Source: Fennellomyces sp. T-0311
Taxonomy: Eukaryota; Mucoromycota; Mucoromycetes; Mucorales; Lichtheimiaceae
DNA length: 64,000 nt
Assembly (NCBI GenBank): GCA_025266875.1
Contig: JALLLT010000045.1
Location: forward strand, 248,001 to 312,000
Reading direction: 5' to 3'
The notes beneath the pieces were generated by a model. It was not told the DNA's origin, did no database searches, and saw only the letters and a program-made list of their open reading frames with translations. The translations under genes were made by a program, and so were the position numbers. This document shows, in pieces, positions 1-12,700 of this stretch. How positions within the stretch are numbered: the stretch's first letter is position 1; each line of letters starts with the position of its first letter.

Positions 1-3000
1 CGACAGCTTCCTTGGTGCTCCGCCTGAGTGGTTTCAATTAAATGATGTTATCGATTACAAGGTAAGTCGTCAGTAGAAGTTAATATATTAACCTGATGCT
101 GACCAGATCGCGTTATAGCCTCCCAAAGTTCGGAAACAAAAGCCAAAAGCTTCAAGCAATCAACCAGCTGCATGTAAGAAACGATCGAAAACCATTTCGA
201 CAACACGCGCGGAACGAGCGACAAGAAGAGCGAAGGGAAGACAAACAGCACCAGTGACGGCCAGCTCTTCACGAACCCCGCGGGCACAGACAGGCATCAA
301 ACGCGAAGAGGTCATTGATGTGTACGAGGCCGGTGTTGTCAAGCATTTCAAAAGCACCATTATCGATCTTCTGAAAAGCTCTGAAGACAAGACCGATGCT
401 TTAATGAATCTCAACAACTATGAAGAAAGGCACAACAACGCTCGTGCCCTTCCAAAATTCTTCAATTCAATGAGCGATACAATTGCGGCAAGGCACCCAA
501 ACATCCTTGATCTATCTAAAGAGTGGTTTTCGGACCGGTTGAAAGGCTACAAAGACTATGACAGGCTCGGTTACTTCCGTAGTCAAGGAAGCTCCTATAT
601 CGAAGGCATCCGAAAGACACTTGACACCTCCACGGATGAAAATTGGAAGTGTATGGCAACACGGTTCCTCGGTGGAGCCAACGATGGCTGCGATATGGAT
701 GATACAGTCGCCGGTGATGACAGCGACCCCAGTAACGAGGAGTGTTCAAGCTACGAGGAGAGTTCAAGCGATGAGGACGATTCGAGCGAGAACGGTGATT
801 CTGGTGCAAAGGATGTAAAGAGCAAACGTAGCAAAGAGAGCCGCACGGTCACGTTTACATTACGATCGATTCTTCGTCCAGAAGTGAACCATGACGAATT
901 TCTTACCACGGTCCTTCATGAACAGAAACGTGTCGCAGAATGCATGGATGGTCTGAGCGTCGCGGTTGCCAAGCTCACCGAGCTAATCGCAGATGGGTCA
1001 GCAGCGAAAATTTGTGGCGTTCAAGTTGAGAAGCTCGAATTTGACATCAAGAACGTAGCCCCTCAGTTCGATTTCGATAACAAGGAAACCACTGTCCCTG
1101 TGGCGGCTATCCCCAACGACCTCTCTGCTCTGGACAAAGCTGGAATATATTCGTATGCTCATTTTTCCAATCTATTGTCAGGTATAGCATCGCCATACCC
1201 GTATCCACGGCTTTTTAATCTCATTTCCACCTTTTATCAGGCTGTGTAGGTAATAGCATTCGGGAAGGGACTGAACGGAAAGAATTTGCCATGATTCGCA
1301 AGAAAATCAAAAAGTCTACCAAGGCAAAACGTCCTAATATGGAGTTTACTGGGAGCATGACCAATGCGTTACGTGAATTCAGTACAGCGTGCAAAAACCT
1401 TTGGACTCGAAAGAGACACAGACGTGATCTCAGAGTCACGTTGACGGCTCTGTTACGCTTGAATCTTGCGCCAAAGCGAGTTCGTCGCTATCTTGAGCTC
1501 CTGGCAAAGAAAGCTGCCGAGAAGAAACAGAAGAAAAAGGATTCTGCCAAGGGTAAATCAAGAGCAAGAGGTGCCGAATGCGCGCGGTTACTTTCCGATC
1601 TAACCAGGGCCATTGTCCGCCAACGGCCAACACATATCACCGATAACCTCTTGAGGAAGCTTGAGCGCAGCCTGGAGCAGGTACTTGAATTTCGTTTGAA
1701 ACGTCTCAATGCAATCTTCTCTAAATTTTGACTATGTAGAGACGCAAAAGAGCAACTAATGCCAATGCGGTATCGCGCACAAGCGGCGAACAAGACGTGG
1801 TTCCAGATCCAGAGGAATTTCACCCTTTGGATCTGTCTGGTGGCAACGAAGAGGAAGAGGCACCTGCAGGAGGAAAAGAGCAGTCGTCCGATGAAAAGGA
1901 AACCTCTGCAAGAGGAATTCGTGCTCTTGTCGCGATCATCACAGGTATACTCAATAGCAATTCTGAAACAACGACTGCCACGGATATCAAGAATGCGGCC
2001 TTCCGTGGGTGTATCCTAACGGATAAAGAGTGTCAGGTGGCTGCAGACATCGCTAATGGGATCCGACCAGTCTATACACCGCAGGCTGATGGCGCCAAGG
2101 ATGACCTTTGTGTTCACCAATGCTTACCACTTGCTATCATTACCAACCGAATTATCCACTTGATCGTCCCGCAGCAGAATGAGCAGGCGGTATCACCGAA
2201 AGTCGACGGCACGGACCATTCCATCCACCTCTCACCAGACGCTGTCTATACACTATTCTCGAAAACCCACGACATACCGGTCGACAGCAGAAAGATGGTT
2301 ACCAGCAAACGTTCGACATTCCGCGGAGAAGGCCGGAGCGCAACAATGGGTGCATTTTTCAACTTGCCGAAAATCAATGCTGTGCTCGGTAAACAAGGGC
2401 TATCAAATCGCTACCGGTTCACCTTTGTCAACTATCGCACGGTTCGCGTTCTTGGAACCAAGTGCAAGGGCAAAGACCGCAGAAAGACTAAAGGAAAGGC
2501 CAAGGTGAAGAGTCCCAAGAAGGCCAAAGGTTCCAAGAAAAGCAAAGCCAAAAAGGCCTCCCGTTCCAAGAAAAGGAAGGCGACTGTGAAGGCCAAGCCC
2601 ATCCAGGTCCCCAAGCGCAGGAAGATTTCAAAACAACTTGACGACCAGGCACAGAAACTGGAAGCAAATATCAATAAGCTTTCAGGTGAACTGACAGCTA
2701 TGCGCCGAAACCTGCCAAAGGCGGAAAGGGAGCGAGCGGATCTTGGGCACGAGCACCGACTATTACGGCAACAAAAGCCGGCGCCAATATGGGACTACAG
2801 GTTGTATGGAAGGCTGAAGTCTGCACGAGTGGCAGTTGCGGATCTGGAGCAGACGATCAGGGAACAGGAGAAAGAGCTTAAGAAAGCGCGAGCCAATTTA
2901 TATGTTACCAACCGTGCTGCCCGAGGGTTTACTGACAAAGTTCAGGAAGTTTCGAAAGAAATGGTAAGAAAATACGTGCGAGGCTTTCTCGGATAAACTG

Positions 3001-3865
3001 AAAGGCATCTGTGGAACTCTTAGGCAGCTGCTAAAGAGCGGATCAAACATGCATTACACAACGGCTCGCCTATGAACATTAGGGGCGTTGACCCAGGGCT
3101 GGTGACAGCGGCCACGATTTCAACACTCACACTCCAAGATGCCTATGTAAAAGTTGCTAGCCATGCATCTGGAAGTACGACAACCAACCCGCTGCGACCT
3201 ACAAAAGGGAAACGATATACAGCCCGCCACCTACACGCCGCACGCCTTGATAACGCCCATTCTGCCAACAGGAGTCGTAGGAGAGCGAGACAAATTGATG
3301 ATACTAAGAAACGTTCAAAAGAAAAAAGAACACGTGAAATACGAGGTGTCACATACCATCGCAAGTTGACTAGTGCTTGGCGAGAAGGAGCCACAATTAC
3401 GTTCAATGGTAAACAAATGACACCAGTAATACTCTGTCTGCTAACATTTTGCTATGGTTGCTAGGCTCGTACCGGCCAATAAACTCGCGCATCAAAGACC
3501 ACAGGAGAGCGAATCTGACCGCGCTGGGACAAGGAATAGATGCCCCAGATGAAGATATTATGGTGACCATCTCGGAGGACTACTCAAGTAAAACATGTCC
3601 CGTATGCTTGAGCTCAATGAAGCTGCATAAGTACCGTCGAGAAGGCGAACTGAAGACAGTAAATGGCGCACTGAGGTGTACGAACATCCGTTGCCCTTGC
3701 CATCGAAACAGTACATATGGAAGAGATGACGCCGCGGCCTTTAACATCGCAATTAGAGGGCTGTCCATCGCTATTTCAAAGGACAACACACCGCTGCAGG
3801 CGTTCAGGAGAAATCCACAAGACCCATATCAAATCAATCCCAACATGGAAATCCCTTCGGTGTAA
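1..3865 (+). CDS. Fanzor-type (TnpB-like) RuvC nuclease, 5'-partial, 6 visible exons
   Basis: Visible exons read as 2-61, 119-1181, 1241-1680, 1740-2963, 3024-3408 and 3465-3865; introns of 56-62 nt start GT and end AG, and frame is kept at every junction, giving about 1190 residues to the TAA. The C-terminal ~240 residues carry the TnpB/IS605 OrfB core: RuvC-I as RGVDPGL (Asp codon at 3090), a zinc ribbon starting CPVC just after ISEDYSSKT, a second Cys group (CTNIRCPC), and RuvC-III as GRDDAAAFNIA. The likely RuvC-II Glu is the E of ISED beside the zinc ribbon, matching the shifted Glu reported for Fanzors. Before the core lie an acidic Ser/Glu/Asp tract (about 710-800), a Lys/Arg-rich stretch (2461-2640) resembling a nuclear localisation signal, and a coiled coil (2640-2930). 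Known family members are RNA-guided DNA nucleases; activity here is inferred. Most Fanzors are much shorter, so the ~900-residue N-terminal part is unusual. The true start lies outside the window. Confidence 0.85.
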
Positions 3866-3888
3866 CTCGTGTTCTCGTTCGCTGCCCC

Positions 3889-3905
3889 AACCAGCTTGAA
3901 GCTGG
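3889..3905 (+). other. Short hairpin just after the Fanzor-type stop codon
   Basis: A six-base stem (CCAGCT / AGCTGG) with a three-base loop lies about 25 bp after the stop codon. In TnpB and Fanzor loci the guide RNA scaffold usually overlaps the 3' end of the gene and continues into the element end, so this is where such an RNA would be sought. The hairpin alone is too small to prove one. Confidence 0.25.
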
Positions 3906-4458
3906 AGAAAAAATAGTTTAGTTAGCTGAACGCCTGTATTTTTAACCTGGATTGCTCCTGAAGATATTATTGAACATTGCCGTTTTTTATATGGGGAAGC
4001 GTGGTGTCAATGAGATCCCCTTATGACGATCAGTCCCAAGGACAACGTGGTCGCTACACATTGGAACAGAACTTTAAATTCTGTATGCAGCAAAGATGAT
4101 GAAAATTATTATTGTCAGAAAGCCCTTAACACTTTGTGCATATCACACAACACATGAAACATGGTCAGTGGTAGGAGAAAAAGAAAGTATGAGGACTATT
4201 CGATATGGTTTGAAGGAAAGAGTAGATAGGAATAATGTGGATGAAATAAGAGGATAAACCAGACTTTTTTCTTTTTTTTTTCAGGGTATCTCGAGAGAGA
4301 GTAGATCACGTCTCCATATGGTGCTTGTCACCGCTACAGGCATTTCAGTAAGGTGGGCCATACCCGGCATTTCCTCTAATAAAGCAACCAAAGTTAGATC
4401 CTCCTCCATGCTCCCTCATCATCGCACACCACCTCCTTCCCTTCCTATTCCTCTTGCA
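3906..4458. other. Intergenic region between Fanzor-type gene and bHLH gene
   Basis: No coding region is supported. It includes a T-rich tract near 4263-4280 and the 3' untranslated zone of the convergent bHLH gene. If the Fanzor-type gene sits in a mobile element, its right end should lie here, but no terminal repeat can be recognised without the left end, which is outside the window. Confidence 0.5.
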
Positions 4459-6395
4459 TCAAGCTTTCTTCCCCTGCCCTCCCCGATCGCATCGCTGGAA
4501 ATATAGTGATACATACTCTCGTTCACGCTTCAGCATGCCCACTTCCCGTCGTAATGCGGAAACCTCGTTTTCCATTTCAAAGTCGCGGCGCTTGAGCAAC
4601 GAGATATACTCCACCGCTAAAAGAACCACCCATGTCAGCTACGGTCTCTTTTTACGCGACTTTTGACTGCTGTTACCTTTGCTCAGAATCTCCCATTTGC
4701 TCGTCTTGAGGTTCTTTTCCACTGGGAGTGAGTCACGCAGCTCATCAAATAGCTCCTTCATCTCCTTTCGTCGTTTACGTTCTGCGAGTTTATGGCTCAC
4801 ACGGAGCTCAGGGCTACGTGAATAGGGTGTTTCTGCCTTGCGGTTCACTGCTTTCTCTTCTTCAATAGCGCCATGGTGGTGTGCAGCCCCGCTGCTAGTA
4901 TAGCCGCTATGGTAACCTTCATGCTGCATCGCGTCGTGGTGACGATGCATTCCAGGGTGATGACTACCCTGCATACCAACCACGGGCATTGACGCGCGTC
5001 TCGCAAGCACTGGCCCTGACTCAGCTCCTTCGTCCATCAGAATGGATCGACGCCGGTGATGAAGCAAGGGCCCGCCTCCTCCACTGCCGCTGCTACTGCC
5101 ATTCGCGTAGGGATGGGCAGATCGTTGAAGATACTGGTAGTGATGGTCATTACCCAACGAAGGGGGGTATCGAGAACTTTGGCGTGAGTACCGTTGCGCC
5201 TCGCTTGACGAGGCCATCGCAGAAGGTTGGGGATTGTCAAACGATGAGGGAATAGAGCCAGAATGCGGCGGGCTCGAGGGAGCTGAATAAGGTCCGTGGC
5301 TCGGTGCTTCTGGGATAGTTGCAGGAAATCGGAATGCTGCATAAGACAATAAGATCATCAGTAAAAAAAAGGTGTCATGCATGAAAAAGGCAAAAAATAT
5401 ATACCTCGATGTTTGGCGGACGAGCCCAAGCGGTTGTTCGGTGGTACTTCGGCTGTGGCTATCGAATGGCGCCGCTGGAAAGGATCATAGGCTTGCTGTG
5501 TTTGTGCTACGCCTGGATGAGGCAGAGAATCTCGTCGTGCAGCCAGATAGTCAGATTCGTGGGGTAGACCCCTCTTGGCAAATGGGGATGGCGAGGGCGA
5601 TCGGGATGAGTAGTCGTAGTCAGTAGCAACGGTTGCCATGGAGCCACGTCGACTGGCGCTAGCAGAGGATGTGGGTAACGGCAGGTTGTTGAGATCTGTG
5701 ATCGACGGCCGGCGGAATTCAAGCGGCGGCGCTGGGCTGTTGTTGTGGTTACCGTGGAGCATGGGGTCCGTAATTGAACCTCTCCGTGAATACGACTCGT
5801 AATACTGCTGTTGCTGCTGCTGTTGTTGTTGCTGTTGGTGCTGTTGCTGTGAACTTGGCTCCAACGGCGAAAGCGCTCGTCCCGATAATTCGTGTGCAGG
5901 TGACATGGCCCTAGGACTTGCGGTGGTCGGCAGAGGTGCAGTTCCTCGCTGCGGTGGCGAAGGAACAGACACACTCATATCCGACATTCGGTGCCGCAGG
6001 TACTCATCCGACAAGTGGTGATTATTGTTCAACGTCGAATGTGGCTGTTGCTGAGAGGGCGACGACGCACGAGGGATGGGCGAGCATGGTTGAGCATTCG
6101 TGATGGACGGCAAATGTGGTTTCGTTATGGAGTCTAAAATATCACAATCAGCTAAAACAATCCAAAGTTTCCATAGCGACCAAGCATGGAGTGTTTAGGA
6201 ACCTTGATCATTGTGCGGCAGGGGTTCTCTCGAGTGTGAAGATTCGTAAGGCTCGTCGATTTGCATCTTGTCGGCTGAACTTGGGTCATCGGCGGTGGAG
6301 GACAACTTTGTTGGCGAGCGATCTTCAACATGCAACAACAGCTCTCGAGCAGAGGGCAGTATGCAAGTAGAATCTTCAGGATGCACGGTGTCCAT
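4459..6395 (-). CDS. bHLH-leucine zipper transcription factor
   Basis: Four exons on the minus strand, 6395-6203, 6133-5405, 5336-4677 and 4616-4459, join in frame into about 579 residues starting MDTVHPEDS. The long N-terminal part is low complexity: Ser/Pro-rich with a Gln run encoded near 5805-5850 and His-rich patches. The C-terminus holds the basic helix-loop-helix: basic region [13 protein letters not shown] with the H-E-R pattern of group B proteins (CACGTG E-box binders), helix 1 [11 protein letters not shown], then after the last intron helix 2 [18 protein letters not shown] running into heptad leucines ([13 protein letters not shown]), a short zipper. Expected to act in the nucleus as a dimer. 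RRxS motifs (RRRSIL, RRASM, RRGS) look like basophilic kinase sites. The ATG at 6395 is preceded by a 5' leader with no in-frame extension. Target genes cannot be told from sequence. Confidence 0.85.
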
Positions 6396-6700
6396 AAGAT
6401 GAGGGGATTAGACGGCAGCAGTAGGTTAAGGTATTGGAAAGAGAAAAGAGAAGTTTGGGTCACCGAGTTTTCCGAAGCAGATGTGGTCGAAAAATTAAGG
6501 GGAGACTGAAAGGCTTTTTCATGCTGTTTGTGGGGATTTTGGCCAAGTCGTCTCCCACCCCCAGAAGCTCCTCGCAGCTCCTGGCACTGTAATGTGATGA
6601 GCAAGATGCACGAGGTTCTATTCATGCAGATTAAAACACTGCTGCACCACCCGTAGCTTTTTCATAGTAATCTATGCAGAAACACACAGCCATCACCATG
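6396..6700 (-). promoter_or_regulatory. Probable promoter and 5' leader of the bHLH gene
   Basis: Non-coding on both strands by my reading, directly upstream of the bHLH start codon. No specific element is claimed. Confidence 0.3.
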
Positions 6701-6758
6701 GACCATCCCCCCTTCTTTCGTCGCTTCTGCTCCTCAGCATAATAATGCTCATCCTGTT

Positions 6759-7016
6759 TTATTTTACTCCTCGAACACGCGGATATCCGCTGTAGCTCGA
6801 TATCACACACTTATATGCAACAATCCCTTCCTCGGCTGGGGCCATCCGCACACTCGAGCCTGCCGGTAGCAACAACTCAGGGTTGAACACGTATGCTGAA
6901 GATCGGGACGGTGCGCTGGACCACGTAGCACAGTAACCATCCTTATATAAGCAAAAGTCGTAGTATACACCCTTCTCGCACTGTCCGAGACGAATCGTCA
7001 TTTCGTGATCTCCCAT
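6759..7016 (-). CDS. Small hypothetical protein, 85 aa, or a terminal exon
   Basis: An uninterrupted minus-strand frame begins MGDHEMTIRLGQCEKG and ends YPRVRGVK. The frame is open a further ~70 bases upstream, to a stop near 7088, so this could be the last exon of a spliced gene whose upstream exons I could not establish. The composition (four Cys, several aromatic residues, no low complexity) is protein-like. I do not recognise a family. A possible upstream ATG near 7210 followed by a GC-type donor (AAG|GCAAGT) did not give an in-frame join. Confidence 0.35.
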   Translation of the reverse strand: MGDHEMTIRLGQCEKGVYYDFCLYKDGYCATWSSAPSRSSAYVFNPELLLPAGSSVRMAPAEEGIVAYKCVISSYSGYPRVRGVK

Positions 7017-7802
7017 CGCTCCAGCATTCCAAACAGGACGCCTTTTGTCTGGCGTGGAGGTTCTCCAAATATGGTTATCAACGTGTCACAACAAAAATGC
7101 AACAAGGCACATCAGCCTGGCGGCGCTTTGCGATCAAAAATATAAAGCAGGAAAGTCTCGATCCATTTCCGATACAATGTATACAGTTACTTGCCTTCAA
7201 ATCCATCATAAAGAGTCGTCAATGCGGCTTATATAAATTTCGTAGGCCTCATCGCATATAATAAAACGGCCACATATAAGTAAAAGCAATAAAATCTTGT
7301 CACTTTAGCTCATCTAAAGAAAGCCATATGACGGGCAGTCATTTTCGAACTTAGAAAAGCGTATACAGATGCCACTTATTTTATACAGAGCTAAAATCCT
7401 GACGATTGTGCTTGCCATTTGTAGCGCGACAACTCTATTTTCGTAATTGTGGTGATGACGTCAATTTCCCTTCCTCCAACACTATGTCTATGCAACAGCA
7501 AAACTGCCACCCTGGTCACAAAGAGGCTCATTGTGCAAACGAATACTTTTTGGGGGCTTTGTAAGGAAAATCCCCATTACTTAGTATTGTATTTCATTGA
7601 CGAAGTTTAAAACACATGTTCCTGGGGAACATTCAGCTCTCTGATATTCAAGAATAACGTTCATAAATGGATGGATATTATTTAAATGCATTATGGCCCA
7701 TTTAAAATTTGTTTATAGTCTTGTATTATTTGCTCCTTCTAGCTTTCATACTTTCAAGTACAAACAACAATGTAGTAGTCAAAAGAGTGCTCGACTTCCA
7801 AA

Positions 7803-9788
7803 CTAGACTCGAGCCAGTACTTTTCTATCCAAACGAAATTTGAGAATAGCAAGGATGATAATACTGACAACAAAACACAATCCACTGAACAGCTGATACG
7901 CCAAAAACGGGCGACCATGATTAGCCATTTCAATGGCGCTCGCTAGACTTGGTCCCATAAGTGGGATAGCGACTATACACCAGAAGAAAGTGGTCCCCGT
8001 TGCGACCTCTTCAACTCCAAGAAAGTGAACAATACAGGGTGCAGCTATTGTAATGACAGATGTTAGCTTCCGATAATTGATAAATAAACCTCGTGCATTT
8101 GTCTATGGCTTGCTATACATACTCGCTACATAGAATGCACCGCTAAATAGACCGTAAATGATAGAAAATACAAGTATCGTGGTATACGACATTGCGAAAG
8201 TCCAGATAAAGAAGCATCCCAGTGCACATATGATGCTCGTAATAATTACTGTGTTCAGTGAGCCTATTCTGTCAGCTACGGCACTAACAAAAAAAGTCAG
8301 AAATAAATCGACATGAGCTGATGAGCTCTACCGAAATTTGACTGATTAATAAATTCTCACCCTTGTAATATCCGGCCGATGATATTGAGCCCAGACATTA
8401 TTGCAATAAGAGAAGTATTTTGCAATTCGGTAAGCCCGAGATATGTACCATATGCTGTGGTTAAGCATTAGCAAATCGAGTGACTACAAAGAAAGCAAAG
8501 AAAAACATACATGGCACAATCTGAAATGGTAACTGACTGACAAGAGCCTGAGGTATGCATGCAACTATCCATAACACAAAGTTTCCGTTTTTTAGTACCT
8601 TGAAGTTCACATTGGGTCCACTTGTGTTAATAGCTAGCTGCCTTTGAACAGGCCTCTCACGCATAACTATACACACAAATATATCAAGGAAAAGGAACAC
8701 AATTGCCAGAATGCGAAAATTCCTGATTCAGTTTTCCGTTATTACTACCGTTACACTATTTCATATTTTTCTGACAAGTTACCAATAGACACCAAGCGAG
8801 CTTTTGCTGATCCCGGTCGCAATAAAGGGGATAATTAGTCCACACAGCCCACTTCCACTTGCAACAATGCCCATCGCTAATCCTCTTCTCTTGTTAAACC
8901 ACTGAGGTGTGACTCGATATGCTGCCTACATTAGGATATATATCAATAAATAAAAATACGATAGAAGAAGTGTACGTAAATTTGCTACTAGAAGTACCCT
9001 ACCAGCCATAACGCACCACCACCGCAACCGGAGCAGATGCTCAGTGATAAGTATAATTGCCATATCTATAATTGCAAGCATTAGATCAGATACGAAAAGC
9101 ACCTTAGCCAATATTTGTACCTGAGATGAGAATCCAGCACTAAGCATTCCTATAAAGTATAATACTGTGCCAATTGCAAGCGACTTTTTCAAGCCAAAGA
9201 CAATTTCCAAAATACGGAAGAGAAATACACATAATTGCATTATTGTCGGTGCCATGGAACCAACAAACGACAGAAGCATAGTATTTTTCTTGGTGGAGCC
9301 AAATACGTTTCGCTGTAGCAAGTCACTTATGACACCTAGTGGTACGATATACATATAAGACAAGAGCGTGCTACACATATTTAATATTTACTCACCCCTG
9401 CGTGAATTACGAAAATTTTGATTAATAAAACTGTACTTATATACAAAAGCTTACATTACAATCATACCAGCAGTAAGGAATAGTAGAACCTTGAACAACT
9501 CCAACAAGTGCCGCAGAAACTATAAGCCATCCATACTTCGGTTCAGTATCTTCATGTAGGGTGTTTTCTTGGCTGTTTAATGTCTCAAATTCTCTGCTGT
9601 CATGAATTGATACACTTTCTTCGCTTTTATCTTCTACAGAAAATGTACTGTCAGCATGTAGCAAATTAATTTAGAAACAGTTCAATAAATGAGCGTTCCG
9701 ATATGTGTATCATACTTTTCGCTTTTGAATGATGTGTGGAGAGCACAGCAGAGCTTTCATATGATTCCTTCGACTGTTTATAGGTCAT
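7803..9788 (-). CDS. MFS transporter, monocarboxylate/riboflavin (MCT/MCH) type
   Basis: About nine exons on the minus strand can be read, starting MTYKQSKES at 9788 and ending KVLARV-stop at 7803. Exon 1 (9788-9716) joins exon 2 (from 9633) in phase 1. The hydrophilic N-tail ends EPKYGWLIVSAALVGVV, the usual start of transmembrane segment 1 in the MCT/MCH family. Later signatures fit the family: IWQLYLSLSICSGCGGGAL, then YRVTPQWFNKRRGLAMGI (the conserved W-F-x-K-R-R-G-L-A-x-G between segments 4 and 5), IIGRILQG followed by ADRIG in the second half, and a final hydrophobic helix before a short basic tail. Every join I tested kept frame, so the gene looks intact although exons are short and AT-rich. 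Such proteins move monocarboxylates or riboflavin across plasma or vacuolar membranes; substrate is not predictable here. The junction between exons 2 and 3 is the least certain. Confidence 0.75.
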
Positions 9789-12700
9789 TTTGATTCGTTA
9801 TCCTACACTTGAACGCAGGTCAGCCAGTCCCACGTCTTTTCGATTGTTAAAAGTGAAGCTCAACCTAGAATTACTATCGTTTGCTGTTGTGATTAGTACG
9901 TCAGATAATATATGATCTTTATATACAACTATACTGGTTTTCAGACGTATAATTGCATCATCATTGAAATTAAAGCTATGCGTTTGCACGCATGATAGAA
10001 AGCTGCGTACTTAGGAAACTCGCCAGCAATTATCGGGAAACTTGAACTTTTATTTACTTTAGTATTCACTGCTACAAAAGATAGACGCCATTATGCAGTA
10101 GTAAATATTTGAAGTTCCCTCCAACATTATTGATTGACAGCTTGTGATTACCATGCCAGCGCATTAGAAATTTTATTGTCAGCTATTGGTTCAGCATGGC
10201 TGTCGGATACGGAGGTTCACAAACTCCAGGATCATAGTTTATACGATATGACAGCGTATCTGACCGATGCACATGTACATATTTCAAATCACACTGATAG
10301 AAGCGGTACCATGAAACCAGCTATATGACAGTTTTCATAAGCTTAATATATATAGTTATCTAATGGTAAGCATTCGTATGTATCTGTTATTGACGTTTTG
10401 ATCAGTATCTTTATATTCATTATTGTTTATTAATGTCAGACATTGATGATGCATAAACTCATTGTATACCCATCCTCAAGTCAATTCTTAAATGGAGATC
10501 TGAAGCCCAATTCGTGTTTGATGTATGTTTTGGTTTCTTTAGTCGGTAAACCACGTATTTATACAGTTATTGAAATGGTAAATAGAATCAGAATTTCTTT
10601 AAAGCTTTAATTGAATTCTGCTGATACCAAGATACTTTTATCTGGACAGGACTATCAATAGCTTCTATATACTTACAAAGCATGGTTCGCTCTAGAATTA
10701 AAATGTCACGAGATTTCCGAATGATGCCCCTATATGTACAGAGCTGCAAGCTATAATTTTTGACGAATGGTTTACATAGATTAAGGATGCAGAGCAGTGA
10801 CCATATAAGGGTCAGGTAAGGCTGAAAAGGAAAACCATCACCAATGAACCTTATCTAGATTGCAGATCTGGTAGTTTTGGTTGATACTGTGATATCATAA
10901 TATGCACTTATATCCAGTGTACATGCAGACACGTGGATCCTTTTCGGTAGGCTTAGTGTAATTTGTTTTAATGTAAACCAGAATTACCATTGGGGCATAC
11001 TTACTGTCATAACTCTGCCTTCGTTGACATAACAGACAACTCAAAATAATACACTAGTAGTCAGTAAGTGTTGATTTTGTTCACTTACATCCATTTGATA
11101 TTCGCGTATAAGAAGTCAGCAGATTATGAATGAATGTTCAGGTATGTATCATATGATCAAGATCACATCATATGCACAAAATTAACCTTAGTGACAATAT
11201 TGCTCTAATGATAAACTCACAAAGGATGAACTCAGTTTACGGCCATGTAATAAATTTATCCATACATTAGCTACTTATAGTGAGTATGAACAATGAGTAC
11301 AACATTGACACTTCTTATATCTTAATATCAATTCACTTGATTTCGTCATCGATCATCAGTAATAATAAAGTTTCCTGTAGTTGAAATTCAAATACTCACG
11401 CTCGCTGATTTTAATCCATGATGTACCTGCTGCATGTCTTCACCTGCTGCTTGACACTCTTTAGGAGCCATGCCAGAAGTAAAATTTCAAGATAAAAGTC
11501 ATTATTATACGCATCAACTAGGAGCTGAAAGCGATATCGTTGCATAGTGTCATCAATGAAAGGTAAAGATCACTGGCTGTTTTACTCTAAGGTCAGCGAG
11601 CATACATATCACATAGTTGGCCTTGTACACAATAACATATACGTATTTGTTGGCGGATATAATGATATGGTTCCGCTGGCTTATGTCACGTTGGAACTAG
11701 TGAAAGAAACTATAGTAAACAAATATTGTAGTAATTATAGTAAGCGTACCGTTGTCGTGGTCAAAAATCTAACAGGAAGCGGTAACTTTAATGTAAATAT
11801 AGCTATATACTGTTATATATGAGACTTACTTTTCAACCGTAGATATGATACAGGACCTTGCTAGACAGATCTATCTCAGCATCTACCCTTAGCCTGAGAC
11901 TTTATCAAACCAAAAGGATTATTCCCAAGGTAGGTGGTGACGGAGTGCGGCATCTGAATCCAGTTTTACTAATAGTATCAAATATCGCTAGGCATTAGTA
12001 CATACCTTGCTTTCACTAGATATTATCTTCGGCATTCTGCTATGCTTGAAATGAAATTCTGAACATCGAGCATAACAATCAACACTTTTTGCACTTAAAA
12101 TAGGCAGATCACTACAACTAGATTGGTATATAAACTGAAAACATGTATACCCCAGTTAACTGGCCTGGAAAGACACTTATTGGGCATCATAGTAGTACTA
12201 GATGGAGGTAACCTATATACCTATGGTGGTAATCATGTAAATATGGCTTTTCCTTAGTAATTACACAGATTGGTTCATCATCGTAATCTTACAGCAAAAC
12301 GCAAAGATTTTTAATCTCTTTGGCTGATAGGTTAAGCGCGAAGGCGGTACTGTATGTCAATGAATTTGACCTCACTCCTGCATAATCCTGCATAGGTAAC
12401 CCTTCATCAAAAGTTGAGTGGAACAAATCACATCAGCCTTGCCTGGGAAAAAATGTACGGGATCTTCATGATTTTTCAGAAAAGAGCTTATATTTGACAA
12501 AAATAGACATCTCTTTTTTCACTTCTTGACACCATTATCGTTTTGCTACTTTTTTTAGCATTTTCCTCATTTTAAATCACGAGTATGAAGGACAGACAAA
12601 AGGTTATATAAAATTCTAATGAGGTTTACAGGTTTTAATATGCTTTTCGAGGACTATAAGCACTTTTCAAGTCAGATAGTAAGAAAATCATCATACTTGA

